64,000 nt of DNA. Source: Deltaproteobacteria bacterium. GTDB taxonomy: Bacteria > Desulfobacterota > Desulfuromonadia > Desulfuromonadales > BM103. The notes under the pieces are model-generated. The model saw only the letters and a list, made by a program, of their open reading frames with translations. It searched no databases and had not been told where the DNA came from. Position 1 is the first letter of the stretch, and each line of letters opens with the position of its first letter. Positions 49,994-59,343 of this stretch are shown in pieces. A program made the translations under genes and the position numbers. Location of the stretch: assembly GCA_024279915.1 (NCBI GenBank), contig JAJRRB010000001.1, positions 19,582 to 83,581 of the forward strand, read 5' to 3'.

Positions 49994-51610
49994 ATGAAAA
50001 GGCAGCAACACTTACAAAAGCTAAAAGACGGCAGCACTTTTGACCTGCTGATCATTGGTGGCGGCGCAACCGGGTGTGGGATTGCTCTTGACGCAGCGAC
50101 TCGTGGCCTGAAAGTAGCACTGATTGAAAAGAATGACTTTTCGGAAGGGACCAGCAGCCGCAGCACCAAATTGGTCCATGGTGGTGTCCGCTACCTGGAA
50201 AGAGCAGTCACCAAACTGGACCGGGTGCAGTACAACCTGGTTAAAGATGGTCTCCGCGAGCGGGGGTTCCTGTTAAAAAATGCACGTCATTTGTCAAATC
50301 GTCTACCTCTGGTCACACCGCTCTACAAATGGCTCGACATCCCCTACGTTTTTCTCGGTCTCAAACTCTACGACATCCTCTCTGGCAAGCAGAATATCGG
50401 CCACAGTCGCCTGTTAAGTCGCAAGCAAGCCTTGCGCCGCTTTCCAAGCTTGAAAGCAGCAGGACTCAAGGCTGGAGTCCTCTACTACGATGGTCAGTTT
50501 CATGACTCTCGACTTGCTCTTTCTCTGGCTTTAACAGCAGAGCAGCATGGGGCAACGATTGCCAATCATCTTGCCGTTTCTGGCTTGGATAAAGAAGATG
50601 GAAGAATTTCCGGTGCGAAGTTAACAAATTCTTTGACTGGAGAATCCTGGCAGATCAAAGCCAAGGGAGTGATCAATGCTACCGGGCCTTTTGTCGACCA
50701 GATCAGGATGATGGATAAGCCCGCTGCAGCCCAAATTATTTCTGCCAGCACAGGGATTCATCTCGTACTCGATAAAGGTTTCGCCCCACCCGACACCGGC
50801 CTGATGATTCCTGAGACCGAAGATGGCCGGGTGCTCTTTGTCCTGCCCTGGGAAGGGCATGCCTTGATCGGCACCACTGATGAACCTGCAGAAGTGACTG
50901 AACACCCCCGGCCCCTTGCAGCAGAGGTTGACTACCTGCTGCGTCACGTCAGCCAATATTTTAACCTGCAAGTCAAAAAATCAGACATCAAAGCCGTATG
51001 GTCAGGGTTGCGACCACTTGTATCCCATCCCACGGCAACCGACACCGCCGAACTGGCCCGCGACCATGTGATTGAAGAGAGTGACAGTGGCTTACTGACC
51101 ATCGCCGGTGGCAAATGGACAACATATCGAAAGATGGCTCTTGATACAGTGAATCATGCGCTCGAACAGTTCAACTTATCAGCACCGAAACCGGCTTGTC
51201 AGACCGAACGGTTACCGATTATCGGCAGCGCCAACTATAACGAGAAAAATGATCTTGAACTGAGAAAGAAATATGGCTTTGCTGCGGACATTGCCTCTTA
51301 CCTGAATCGAACTTATGGCGATCAAGCCGAGCGGGTTGCTGAATTGGCTGATCCAGAAAAAGGCATCCGGTTAGTCGAAAAACACCCTATTCTGGAAGCG
51401 GAGGTTCTTTATGCTGCGCGCTTTGAAATGGCTGAACGAGTTATTGATGTTCTCGCCCGAAGGACACCCATCGCACTGCTGGATACCGAGGCAGCAAAGC
51501 AGGCGGCACCCAGAGTGCTGGCAATCATGGCAAATGAACTGAGTTGGAATCAGCAGCGCTGTGAAGAAGAGAGGCTATTGACTGAAAAGAGGTTGTCTGA
51601 GGCACTTTAA
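49994..51610 (+). CDS. glpD: FAD-dependent glycerol-3-phosphate dehydrogenase
   Basis: GlpD oxidises glycerol-3-phosphate to dihydroxyacetone phosphate and passes electrons to quinone at the membrane. The 538-residue protein has the FAD loop LLIIGGGATGCGIALDAATRG, the substrate stretch STKLVHGGVRYLE and the second FAD segment IAGGKWTTYRKMA. A poly-G ribosome site (GGGGGGG) lies immediately before the ATG. No glpF or glpK neighbours. Confidence 0.95.
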   Translation: MKRQQHLQKLKDGSTFDLLIIGGGATGCGIALDAATRGLKVALIEKNDFSEGTSSRSTKLVHGGVRYLERAVTKLDRVQYNLVKDGLRERGFLLKNARHLSNRLPLVTPLYKWLDIPYVFLGLKLYDILSGKQNIGHSRLLSRKQALRRFPSLKAAGLKAGVLYYDGQFHDSRLALSLALTAEQHGATIANHLAVSGLDKEDGRISGAKLTNSLTGESWQIKAKGVINATGPFVDQIRMMDKPAAAQIISASTGIHLVLDKGFAPPDTGLMIPETEDGRVLFVLPWEGHALIGTTDEPAEVTEHPRPLAAEVDYLLRHVSQYFNLQVKKSDIKAVWSGLRPLVSHPTATDTAELARDHVIEESDSGLLTIAGGKWTTYRKMALDTVNHALEQFNLSAPKPACQTERLPIIGSANYNEKNDLELRKKYGFAADIASYLNRTYGDQAERVAELADPEKGIRLVEKHPILEAEVLYAARFEMAERVIDVLARRTPIALLDTEAAKQAAPRVLAIMANELSWNQQRCEEERLLTEKRLSEAL

Positions 51611-51838
51611 TCAGAGGGCCGTCAACAGGACAATACTGGAGAGTTCAATCAGGGTATGAATCAGCAGGTAGTTATACTGACTCAGCAGAAAGGACAAAAG
51701 GCCGACCGACAGAAAAACTGTCAGACCGGCCTTGGGAGACAAACGGGGTATTATTGAGTACAGATCAGCGCCAGAAAATCGTTGGGCCGATGCTGAATTA
51801 TTGTTGAAAGGATCAGATTGTTCGCCCGGCATGACCAA
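51611..51838 (-). pseudogene. Possible 5' remnant of a MASE3-type sensor gene
   Basis: A minus-strand 75-codon frame ending VFLSVGLLSFLLSQYNYLLI and HTLIELSSIVLL looks like the first membrane helices of a MASE3 sensor domain, which normally continues for many more helices and an enzymatic output. It stops at TGA exactly where glpD ends. I read it as a truncated gene front, but the assignment rests on one short motif. Confidence 0.4.
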
Positions 51839-51868
51839 CCCTAACCTGCCGGTGAAGACCGATGCGAA

Positions 51869-52225
51869 TTAACCGATTTTTTCCTGACGCTCCTGCTCGG
51901 TCTTGCACTCGATGCACAAGGTGGTAACCGGCCGTGCCTTTAGACGCGCTGCGCCAATCTGGTCGCCACAATCTTCGCACTCACCGAATTCACCGGCCTC
52001 AATACGATCAAGGGCCTCGCGGATTTTGGAAATCAGCTTGCGCTCGCGATCACGAATACGCAGTTCGAAGTTGCGGTCGGATTCAAGCGACGCCCGATCG
52101 GTTGGGTCAGGGAAGTTGGTCTTTTCATCAGTCATTTCGGAGACCGTCTTATCGGCCTCACGCAGTAACTGATCCATCTGTTCCTGAAGAAGCTCGCGGA
52201 ACTCCTCCAATTTGGCTTTTTTCAT
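51869..52225 (-). CDS. dksA: DksA/TraR-type zinc finger protein
   Basis: A 118-residue protein of the DksA/TraR superfamily: an N-terminal coiled coil and the zinc finger CEDCGDQIGAARLKARPVTTLCIEC. DksA-like proteins enter the RNA polymerase secondary channel and act with ppGpp. The ATG at 52225 follows GAGGAG. The coiled-coil tip does not show the classic DxxDxA pair clearly (NFPDPTDRA), so it may be a DksA paralogue. Confidence 0.88.
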   Translation of the reverse strand: MKKAKLEEFRELLQEQMDQLLREADKTVSEMTDEKTNFPDPTDRASLESDRNFELRIRDRERKLISKIREALDRIEAGEFGECEDCGDQIGAARLKARPVTTLCIECKTEQERQEKIG

Positions 52226-52295
52226 AAAAAACTCCTCAAAGTTGAACTGGCACAAATTAAATTAAATTGATCAACAAGTCAACTTAAATGCCAAA

Positions 52296-52817
52296 TCAAG
52301 CTTTGAACTGAGCAACCAGAACATAAACCAGAGCGATTACAGCAAACCACGCCGTAAAGATATCCGCCTGTCTTGAAATTGGCTTGTTCGCCAACTCTTG
52401 TGTCTCTTCAGTGACCGTTCCTTCAGGAACCTCAGCGATCAATAAATCTACCAGAGCAGGAAAATTTCCGTAAGAGTTGGAGATAATCAGAAAATCATCG
52501 TCACCAGCAGCCAGCGTCATAAAAACCCGATTGCGTACGCGAACTGTTTCCAGGCTGGTCACATCGGCAAAGCGTATCTGGCGCTGGCGAAAGGGGCGAA
52601 ATGCCGTAATGCCATCCGGAGCAACGACCAGACGACGAAAAGCACTTTCGATAAAAAGTGTCATGACTGGCAGAATAAAAAACACCAATAGAATGATTTT
52701 TGCAGTCGGCTGTCCTTGGAATGTGCAAACAATCAGCAAAGCAACCATCAATGCGGACAACAACCCCATTGGCACGACAAAAGCCCGGCGAATCACGAAT
52801 GTGCGTAACGGACTCAT
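52296..52817 (-). CDS. Membrane protein with a PH-like domain
   Basis: A 173-residue protein with two N-terminal membrane helices ([36 protein letters not shown]), a cytosolic PH-like beta domain ([42 protein letters not shown]) and a last helix ([18 protein letters not shown]). Function unknown. Its ATG overlaps the moaC stop codon (ATGA), so it is translationally coupled. Confidence 0.7.
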   Translation of the reverse strand: MSPLRTFVIRRAFVVPMGLLSALMVALLIVCTFQGQPTAKIILLVFFILPVMTLFIESAFRRLVVAPDGITAFRPFRQRQIRFADVTSLETVRVRNRVFMTLAAGDDDFLIISNSYGNFPALVDLLIAEVPEGTVTEETQELANKPISRQADIFTAWFAVIALVYVLVAQFKA

Positions 52818-53323
52818 TTGACAGGCTCCTCGGGATTGATCGATTCTCCAGAATTGATAAAGTGGCCACTGCGACCGCCCATTTTTTCGACCAGACGAAC
52901 CTTGTCGATCCTCATGGTTTTGTCGATGGCCTTGCACATATCATAGATGGTCAAGCCCGCCACCGAAACGGCTGTCAAGGCCTCCATCTCGACCCCGGTC
53001 TGACCGTTGACCTTGACCGTTGCTTCGATCTCTACACTGGCGCTATCCGGGTCAGGCGAAAAGTCTACCGTAATGCTATTGATCATAAGAGGGTGACAGA
53101 GAGGAATCAGCTCCGAGGTCTTCTTGGCCGCCATGATCCCGGCCAGACGTGCCACCCCGAAGACGTCGCCCTTTGCCATCTGATTATCAAGGATGCGTAT
53201 AAGAGTCTCTGGCTGCATCTTCACAGTGCCACGGGCCACGGCAACTCTGTGAGTGCTCTCCTTTTCGCCGACATCCACCATAATCGCTTTGCCTTCAGCA
53301 TCAAAATGAGTCAGATCAGTCAT
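52814..53323 (-). CDS. moaC: Cyclic pyranopterin monophosphate synthase
   Basis: MoaC forms cyclic pyranopterin monophosphate in molybdenum cofactor synthesis after MoaA. The 169-residue protein has [53 protein letters not shown] and the C-terminal [11 protein letters not shown]. No other moa genes are adjacent. Confidence 0.96.
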   Translation of the reverse strand: MTDLTHFDAEGKAIMVDVGEKESTHRVAVARGTVKMQPETLIRILDNQMAKGDVFGVARLAGIMAAKKTSELIPLCHPLMINSITVDFSPDPDSASVEIEATVKVNGQTGVEMEALTAVSVAGLTIYDMCKAIDKTMRIDKVRLVEKMGGRSGHFINSGESINPEEPVK

Positions 53324-53532
53324 TGCTCGTTTCCCGTTTCTGCTTTACGTTGATTAGTATCCATCTTGTAGCTCTGGATGGACGCAAGTGTAGTTTTCGA
53401 TTTGGAAGCGAGCAATTTTTCGCAAGGTCAAGGAAGTCAAGCATTTGAGCGGAGGCGTAGTCCTTTACGCCGCACAATCAAATGTGCAGATTGACGCAGA
53501 GATTGCGGAAAAGGGCCGTTTCCGGACGAAAA

Positions 53533-54891
53533 CTAATTAAACAGATATTCCAGCGCCTCGGCAGCACTGCGCACCCCAATCAACTTCATCCCTTCGGGGT
53601 GATCAAGATTTTTCAGATTGCCTGCCGGCAGCAGGCAGCAATTGAAACCGAGCCGAGCCGCTTCATTAACCCGCATTTCCGGACGGGATACGGCACGAAC
53701 TTCACCTGTCAGACCAACTTCGCCGAAGAGCACGGTACGTTTATCGACCGATCGATTAAGATGACTGGAAGCCAGCGCAGCAACCACACCGAGATCCACG
53801 GCTGGCTCGGAGATGCGCACACCGCCGGCAACATTGACAAAAATATCCTGGGCCAGTAGTGAGTAGCCGACTTTCTTTTCCAGTACAGCGACCAGCAGCG
53901 ACACCCGGTTGGAATCGATGCCCATGGCGGTACGACGCGGATTACCGTGGGCGGTTCCGGAAACCAAGACCTGAATTTCTACCAGAATCGGACGGGTGCC
54001 CTCAATCGATGGCACGACAACACTTCCAGCAGCATCCTCAGGCCGTTCGGCTAAAAACAGTTCAGAAGGGTTCGGCACTTCACTCAAGCCAATGTCCTTC
54101 ATCTCGAACACGCCGATTTCATTGGTCGAACCGAAACGGTTTTTGACCGCGCGCAGAATCCTGTATGGGTGTCCGGCATCACCTTCGAAGTAAAGCACGG
54201 TGTCCACCATATGTTCAAGCATACGGGGTCCGGCAATCGAACCGTCTTTGGTGACATGACCAACGATAAAAGTCGGAATATCCTCCCCCTTGGCAAGATG
54301 CATGAGACGCCCGGCACACTCGCGAACCTGGCTGACACTGCCCGGAGCCGATTCCAGAGCCGCAGTAAACACAGTCTGGATCGAATCGATCACCAGAAAG
54401 GCGGGCTTCAGCTCTTTGACGCGTTCGAGAATTCCCTCCAGGGAAGTTTCTGCCAACAGGTAAAGATCTTCCGCCACAACATTGAGGCGTCCAGCACGCA
54501 GTTTAACCTGACGGGTCGATTCCTCTGCGGTGGCGTACAACACAGGTCCGGTCCTGGCCCAGCTACCGGCAGCCTGCAGCAGCAGAGTCGACTTGCCGAT
54601 ACCGGGATCGCCACCGATCAGAATAAAAGAACCAGGGACGACGCCACCACCAAGCACTCGATCGAATTCAGCGATGCCGCAATGCAGACGATCTTCATCG
54701 GTTGCAGAAACCTCCGTCAACCGCACCGGGCTGCTCTCTGAACGCAGGGGAACAGTTCGTCCACCTTTTTTCGCCACGGTCACGGTCTCTTCGACCAGGG
54801 AATTCCACTGGCCGCAGTCGGAACATTTGCCCAACCATTTAGGGCTTTGCATGCCGCACTGCTGACAGCTGTAGATTGTCTTTAGCTTCAA
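53533..54891 (-). CDS. radA: DNA repair protein RadA
   Basis: RadA is a RecA-like branch-migration helicase of recombinational repair. Domains in order: N-terminal zinc finger (CQQCGMQSPKWLGKCSDCGQW), Walker A GGDPGIGKSTLLLQ, Walker B AFLVIDSIQTV, the RadA KNRFG motif and a Lon-like C-terminal domain (GGVRISEPAVDLGVVAALASS). TTG 54891 is best supported (GAGGA a few bases upstream); ATG alternatives exist at 54903-54906. Confidence 0.94.
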   Translation of the reverse strand: MKLKTIYSCQQCGMQSPKWLGKCSDCGQWNSLVEETVTVAKKGGRTVPLRSESSPVRLTEVSATDEDRLHCGIAEFDRVLGGGVVPGSFILIGGDPGIGKSTLLLQAAGSWARTGPVLYATAEESTRQVKLRAGRLNVVAEDLYLLAETSLEGILERVKELKPAFLVIDSIQTVFTAALESAPGSVSQVRECAGRLMHLAKGEDIPTFIVGHVTKDGSIAGPRMLEHMVDTVLYFEGDAGHPYRILRAVKNRFGSTNEIGVFEMKDIGLSEVPNPSELFLAERPEDAAGSVVVPSIEGTRPILVEIQVLVSGTAHGNPRRTAMGIDSNRVSLLVAVLEKKVGYSLLAQDIFVNVAGGVRISEPAVDLGVVAALASSHLNRSVDKRTVLFGEVGLTGEVRAVSRPEMRVNEAARLGFNCCLLPAGNLKNLDHPEGMKLIGVRSAAEALEYLFN

Positions 54892-55309
54892 GGAGATCCT
54901 CATCATTTGCAAAAGAAGTCATTTTAGGCTTAGCTGATAAGAGTGTCAACTACCGTCGCCAGTGACTCGTGCTGAGAGACTTTTAAAAGGCAACAGATTA
55001 AGACGTGACTCAATTGTTACCGATAGAATTCTTATTTCAGGCAATACACCAACAGTGGCTTAATGACTGGCAAACGCCCCTTGGAAGGCCTCCATATAGT
55101 CATTATGTTAACTGCCATGTACCCAGGAACCAGGACGTCTCGCATTCCTGCCATTTTCGACCGGGCAAGGGAGAACTGAAGATGGCACCAGAAGAGTCCC
55201 TCCATTATTATTTTTCAAATTGATAATCCTCACAATAAGTATTATTATTTTTGATATTTAATCTTATTGAAGTCTCACAACTCTCTTACGACTCGGAAGA
55301 AATACACTC
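54892..55309. other. Gap upstream of the LysR gene
   Basis: The plus-strand frame 55005-55223 has no ribosome site or familiar sequence, so I leave it out. The right third is AT-rich and holds repeat copy A (55213-55280). Confidence 0.5.
55213..55280 (+). repeat. 68-bp imperfect direct repeat, copy A
   Basis: Starts TTTCAAATTGATAAT and includes TTTTTGATA and TGAAGTCT. It aligns without gaps to 58532-58599 at about 52 of 68 positions. It ends 29 bases before the LysR start codon, so it may also be an operator. Confidence 0.65.
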
Positions 55310-56230
55310 ATGCAAGAAAAAGAGTTCCAACAATTTTTCTACAAAGCCAACCGGCAACAACAACTCAGGGGGTTCATCTACACCGCACAATTCAAAAGCT
55401 TTTCCAAAGCTGCGGGGCACTTGAACCTGGGCCAGCCAACAATTTCAATGCAAGTGAAATCCCTGGAAGCGGATCTTGGGGTTCAACTCTTCGATCGCAA
55501 AGGGCCCAAAATCAGTTTGACTAAAGATGGACAGTTACTCTACCAGTTAGGCGCTCCCCTATTGGAACAATTTGATCATCTCTACGAAACCTTTATCAAG
55601 CAGAGGGATGAGAGCCAACGACAGCAGATTAACATCGCTGCCAATCATGGTTCTATGCAGTATATTCTCCCAAAGGTTATCAAAAGATACCTGGATGAAG
55701 ACTCTCTGGTAAAGGTTCAGCTTCATTTTGCCAAGCGGGAGGAGGGACTCAGCAAGCTACTGGAAGGTGAGGTTGATCTGTTTATGACCCCTCGCAATTT
55801 CCCACTCACTCAAGAATTTTTATATACGCCACTTTTTTACTTCAAGCCTATTCTCATCACTCGTTGGGATCACCCTTTAGCTCAAAAGGAAGAAGTTGAT
55901 CTTGCTGAAGTCGTTAAATATGACCTCGCCCTTTTGCCGGAAAAATTCAGCATTGTTCCAGGATTGCATCAAGCCTTGCAGCAATACAATTTGGGGCCGC
56001 GAATGAGGCTTGAATTCGTAGATTGGGAAATGACCATGAAATATGTGGAGGCGGGAGTGATGATTACCATTGGTAATGAGATGATAACTCAGGGAAATAA
56101 ATCTTTGAAGGGAACCCCTTTAAAGCAATATTTTCCCGCCACTGATTATGGATTCGTCGTGGTGAACGGGAGGTCGCTAAAGAAAAAGGTTTTGGATTTG
56201 ATTGAGATCTTGAGAGATATGAGTGATTGA
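55310..56230 (+). CDS. dgcR: LysR-type regulator of the dgc genes
   Basis: A 306-residue LysR-type protein: N-terminal helix-turn-helix (FKSFSKAAGHLNLGQPTISM, QVKSLEADLGVQLFDRKGP) and a two-lobed substrate domain. It faces the dgcA-dgcN pair tail to tail. LysR-type regulators named DgcR are known beside dgcN/dgcA in marine gammaproteobacteria; use of that symbol here rests on the neighbours. D-glutamate or a product could be the inducer. AT content is higher than in surrounding housekeeping genes. Confidence 0.8.
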   Translation: MQEKEFQQFFYKANRQQQLRGFIYTAQFKSFSKAAGHLNLGQPTISMQVKSLEADLGVQLFDRKGPKISLTKDGQLLYQLGAPLLEQFDHLYETFIKQRDESQRQQINIAANHGSMQYILPKVIKRYLDEDSLVKVQLHFAKREEGLSKLLEGEVDLFMTPRNFPLTQEFLYTPLFYFKPILITRWDHPLAQKEEVDLAEVVKYDLALLPEKFSIVPGLHQALQQYNLGPRMRLEFVDWEMTMKYVEAGVMITIGNEMITQGNKSLKGTPLKQYFPATDYGFVVVNGRSLKKKVLDLIEILRDMSD

Positions 56231-56350
56231 ATTTCGGAGACCCAACGCTGACTCCGACCTGCTTCCAGGTCGCCTGCTTTGTGCGAAGAGACTCCCTGGA
56301 AGCAAGCACATAGCTCCGGAAAACCACTCGATTCTTCCCTTTGGGTTAAT

Positions 56351-57331
56351 TTATCCCCAGAAATTTCGGTCCGGAGGAAAGATATTACTGCCATCAAATT
56401 TCAATCCTGAGGGACGGTCCTCTGCTAACAGGATGGGGCCATCCAAGTCCAAAAATGAGGCGTACCCGGAAAGCAGGAATGCCGGTGCAATGGAGAGGGA
56501 AGTGGAAAGCATGGAACCAATCATAATTTCAAAGCCTAACGCCTTTGCTTTCTTTGCGGTTTTGATGGCCTCAGTCAACCCGCCTGTTTTATCGAGTTTA
56601 ATATTAATGATTTCATAATGCCCTTGGAGTTTTTCCAGAGTGTTAGAATCATGGCATGACTCATCTGCACAAAGGGGGACAGGGTGAGGCAAAGAGTTCA
56701 AGCTCTCATCTTTTCCCGCCAAAAGCGGTTGCTCAATCATGGCAATATCCAGCTCTTTCAACTGTGGCGTAATCCGCTGATAGTCCTCAAGACTCCAGGC
56801 CTCATTCGCATCGATGAACAGTTTTGCATGGGGGCAAGCCATTCGAATGGCTTTTAACGTCTCCACTACGGCCTGGTTAGAGACTTTAACTTTTAATATG
56901 GGCCGGTGGGCATTCTTTTTTGCGTCCTCTACCATTTTTTGCTGACCCGCCACACTGATGGTATAAGCAGTGACCACGGGTCCAGGCTCCGGTAAACCGG
57001 CAAGCTGCCACACAGGGCGACCGCTTTGTTTCGCTTCTAAATCCCAAAGTGCACAATCAATGGCATTCCTCGCAGCGCTTGGTGGGAGTTCCAGTTGAAG
57101 CTGCTCACGAGATAAACCCTGCTCTAGTTTTTCTCTGATGGAAAGAATCTGAGTGATCGTCTTTTCTATGGTTTCTCCATAGCGTTGGTAGGGACGGCAC
57201 TCACCTCGCCCGATTGCACTATTTTCGCTGATTTCTACCACCACAACCTCTATAGACGTCACACTAGAACGTGAGATCGAAAAAACCCCCTTTACTGAAA
57301 AAATTTCCTTTTTTACCTGTAAGCTTCTCAT
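56351..57331 (-). CDS. dgcA: N-acyl-D-glutamate racemase, dipeptide-epimerase family
   Basis: A 326-residue enolase-superfamily enzyme with KVKVS (catalytic KxK), metal ligands in FIDANEAW, IEQPL and CADESCH and the second Lys in NIKLDKTGG. Close relatives are L-Ala-D/L-Glu epimerases; beside dgcN the established role is racemising N-acetyl-D-glutamate to the L form. The start ATG overlaps the dgcN stop (ATGA). Alternative: cell-wall dipeptide epimerase. Confidence 0.82.
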   Translation of the reverse strand: MRSLQVKKEIFSVKGVFSISRSSVTSIEVVVVEISENSAIGRGECRPYQRYGETIEKTITQILSIREKLEQGLSREQLQLELPPSAARNAIDCALWDLEAKQSGRPVWQLAGLPEPGPVVTAYTISVAGQQKMVEDAKKNAHRPILKVKVSNQAVVETLKAIRMACPHAKLFIDANEAWSLEDYQRITPQLKELDIAMIEQPLLAGKDESLNSLPHPVPLCADESCHDSNTLEKLQGHYEIINIKLDKTGGLTEAIKTAKKAKALGFEIMIGSMLSTSLSIAPAFLLSGYASFLDLDGPILLAEDRPSGLKFDGSNIFPPDRNFWG

Positions 57332-58335
57332 GCCAGGTTCCTCACAATTCTGGCAACTCCGTTCACTCCAGGGTCAACACAGGGTAATCCTAGTTGTTTT
57401 TCAACCGTTTCCATATATGCGATTGCTTGCTCACGATTTTCCATTTGAGAAGTATTAATCGCAATGCCCACAGCTTTTACTTGAGGATTGGTTAACTTCG
57501 CCAGTTCTATATTCGTGGCAAGGCACTTTTCTAATTCCGGGAGTTTATAATCCGGCCTGTGCCGCATGTGTTTTCTAGTTGGTTCATGACACAGTACCAG
57601 TGCATCGGGTTGTGCCCCATGCAATAAGCCTAAACTTACCCCGGCATAGGATGGATGAAAGAGGGAACCTTGTCCTTCCACAATATCCCAATGATCATCC
57701 TCATTGTCGGGACTTAATATTTCAGCTGCACCGGATATAAAATCAGAGATCACTGCATCAACGGGAATTCCACTCCCCGCAATTAAAATTCCCGTTTGCC
57801 CGGTTGCCCTAAAATCAACATTCAATCCTTGTTTTTTCATCTCCTGTGTCAGGGCAAGTGATGTGTACATCTTCCCCACAGAACAATCGGTACCAACGGT
57901 TAGCAACCGTTTGCCTGATCGTTGTTTGCCGGTCCCTACAGGAAGGGCTTCATCGTAAAAACGTACATTGATCAATCGAGCGCCTGATTTTGCAGCGGCT
58001 TCCACAATCTGCGGGAAACTTTCCAACCGTACGTGCAAACCACTCGCCACATCCAGACCTTGATTCAAAGCCTCTACAATGTCCGGAATCCAACTAGCGG
58101 CAATGGAACCACCAGGATTAGCCAATCCCAAAATTAAGGTTTTCGCACCACGAGTCGCAGCCTCGGCCATACTCATCACGTCTAGATTCTCTACCTTAAC
58201 CCGGCAATCTGGCAGTTTGGCGACACCAATGCAGCAATCACGTCTCCATTGAGCGACACCGATTGATGTTTTGGCGGATAATGTTTCAGAAACATCGCCT
58301 AAATAGAGGAGATAGGGTTCTTTTAATTTTTCCAT
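57328..58335 (-). CDS. dgcN: DUF1611 family D-glutamate N-acetyltransferase
   Basis: A 335-residue DUF1611 protein with a Rossmann-like N-terminal domain (TLILGLANPGGSIAASWIPD) and a P-loop domain (LLTVGTDCSVGKMYTSLAL, DIVEGQGSLFHPSYAGVSLG). DgcN acetylates D-glutamate for DgcA in a D-amino-acid catabolic route; this comes from recalled work on the family. ATG 58335 follows AAGGA; the longer frame from 58404 is not supported. Confidence 0.85.
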   Translation of the reverse strand: MEKLKEPYLLYLGDVSETLSAKTSIGVAQWRRDCCIGVAKLPDCRVKVENLDVMSMAEAATRGAKTLILGLANPGGSIAASWIPDIVEALNQGLDVASGLHVRLESFPQIVEAAAKSGARLINVRFYDEALPVGTGKQRSGKRLLTVGTDCSVGKMYTSLALTQEMKKQGLNVDFRATGQTGILIAGSGIPVDAVISDFISGAAEILSPDNEDDHWDIVEGQGSLFHPSYAGVSLGLLHGAQPDALVLCHEPTRKHMRHRPDYKLPELEKCLATNIELAKLTNPQVKAVGIAINTSQMENREQAIAYMETVEKQLGLPCVDPGVNGVARIVRNLA

Positions 58336-58751
58336 TTTGAGTTCCTTTTTTATTGTTGGATTTTTCACCGTTTTCGCAGCTTTTCTCAACCAGACATAAA
58401 CCATTTCCCCGTCATTAAGGGGTGAAGTCGGTCAAATTTTGGTCTGATGAAAACCAAGGAAATGCTAGGGCGGGCCTAAATGCCCGCCTTAATTCTGAAG
58501 ATGAGATCAGATTAGTTGCTTTAGTGTTGTATTTCAAATTGATAATATCCATAGTAGATATTGATATTTTTGATAATTAAGTTTTTTGAAGTCTACAAAT
58601 CAACTCGACAATCAAAATTTCTGCCAATGGCGGGCGCGAGCCCTACCTTACCTTTTCAAAACCTCTTAAACCCACAAAACTTGTTCGAAACAGCCGAATT
58701 TTACTCAGACCGTCCCCTGCACAGCCCCCCAAGTCAATACATTGTGACGTC
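58336..58751. other. dgcN promoter region and island edge
   Basis: No gene is supported; the plus-strand frame at 58561-58821 is non-coding in its first part and runs into the groEL remnant. The region holds the dgcN promoter, a GC-rich hairpin GGCGGGC...GCCCGCC (about 58471-58488), repeat copy B and the junction to groEL-derived sequence near 58752. Confidence 0.5.
58532..58599 (+). repeat. 68-bp imperfect direct repeat, copy B
   Basis: Same orientation as copy A at 55213, identical for the first 15 bases and about three-quarters identical overall. It lies about 200 bases upstream of the dgcN start. The two copies enclose dgcR, dgcA and dgcN. Confidence 0.65.
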
Positions 58752-59039
58752 AGGATCGCTCTCGAAGAGCCGCTGCGCCAGATTGCGGCCAACGCCGGTC
58801 AGGAAGGCTCCTCGTGGTTAACGAAGTCAAGAACAGCAAAGGTTCCAGCGGTTTCAACGCTGCTACTGACGAGTACGTCGATCTGGTCAAGGCCGGCATC
58901 ATCGATCCGACCAAAGTACTTCGCTCTGCTCTGCAGGACGCGGCCTCTGTCGCCGGCCTGATGCTGGCCACCGAAGCTTGTATTACTGATAAGCCGAGCA
59001 GTGATGCCTGATATGCCTGATATGGGCGGCATGATGTAG
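58752..59039 (+). pseudogene. groEL: 3' remnant of groEL
   Basis: The last ~95 codons of a chaperonin gene are recognisable: [20 protein letters not shown], then [20 protein letters not shown], then [20 protein letters not shown], ending in a GroEL-type MPDMGGMM tail. One base is missing near 58812 and another shift lies at about 59009, so the frame changes twice. The front 80% of the gene is absent. The chaperonin terminator follows intact. A full groEL must exist elsewhere in the genome. Confidence 0.88.
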
Positions 59040-59071
59040 CGCTTGTCCGTACAACTAAGCTACAGATGCAA

Positions 59072-59103
59072 AAAGCGCCCCGGGAAACCGGGGAGCTTTT
59101 TTT
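59072..59103 (+). terminator. Terminator of the former groEL gene
   Basis: AAAGC-CCCCGG and CCGGGG-GCTTT pair around GAAA with one mismatched base, followed by a T-run. It still stands behind the groEL remnant. Confidence 0.85.
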
Positions 59104-59343
59104 ATGCGAACAGCTTTGAGTCATGAGAACTGAGTGCCGAGAAAAAAGTCAGGTGTTGCTGAATTGTTGGCTGCATGCCTTGCCAAACACCAAAGATGTG
59201 TTAAGAAGGTTTAGTAAACAATATGGGAAGTTTTTCATCATTATTTGTTCATTTTGTCATTGATGGCCGAGCTTTTAACTAACGAGCGGCCCAATTGTCG
59301 TGTTGGTTGTTTGTAACGGGTTTGAATCGAGGGAGTCGAGGAG

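Noticed and set aside
55005..55223. Plus-strand frame of 72 codons before dgcR
   Set aside because: No ribosome site, odd composition, runs into repeat copy A.
58561..58821. Plus-strand frame of 86 codons
   Set aside because: Starts in repeat copy B and ends in the wrong frame of the groEL remnant.
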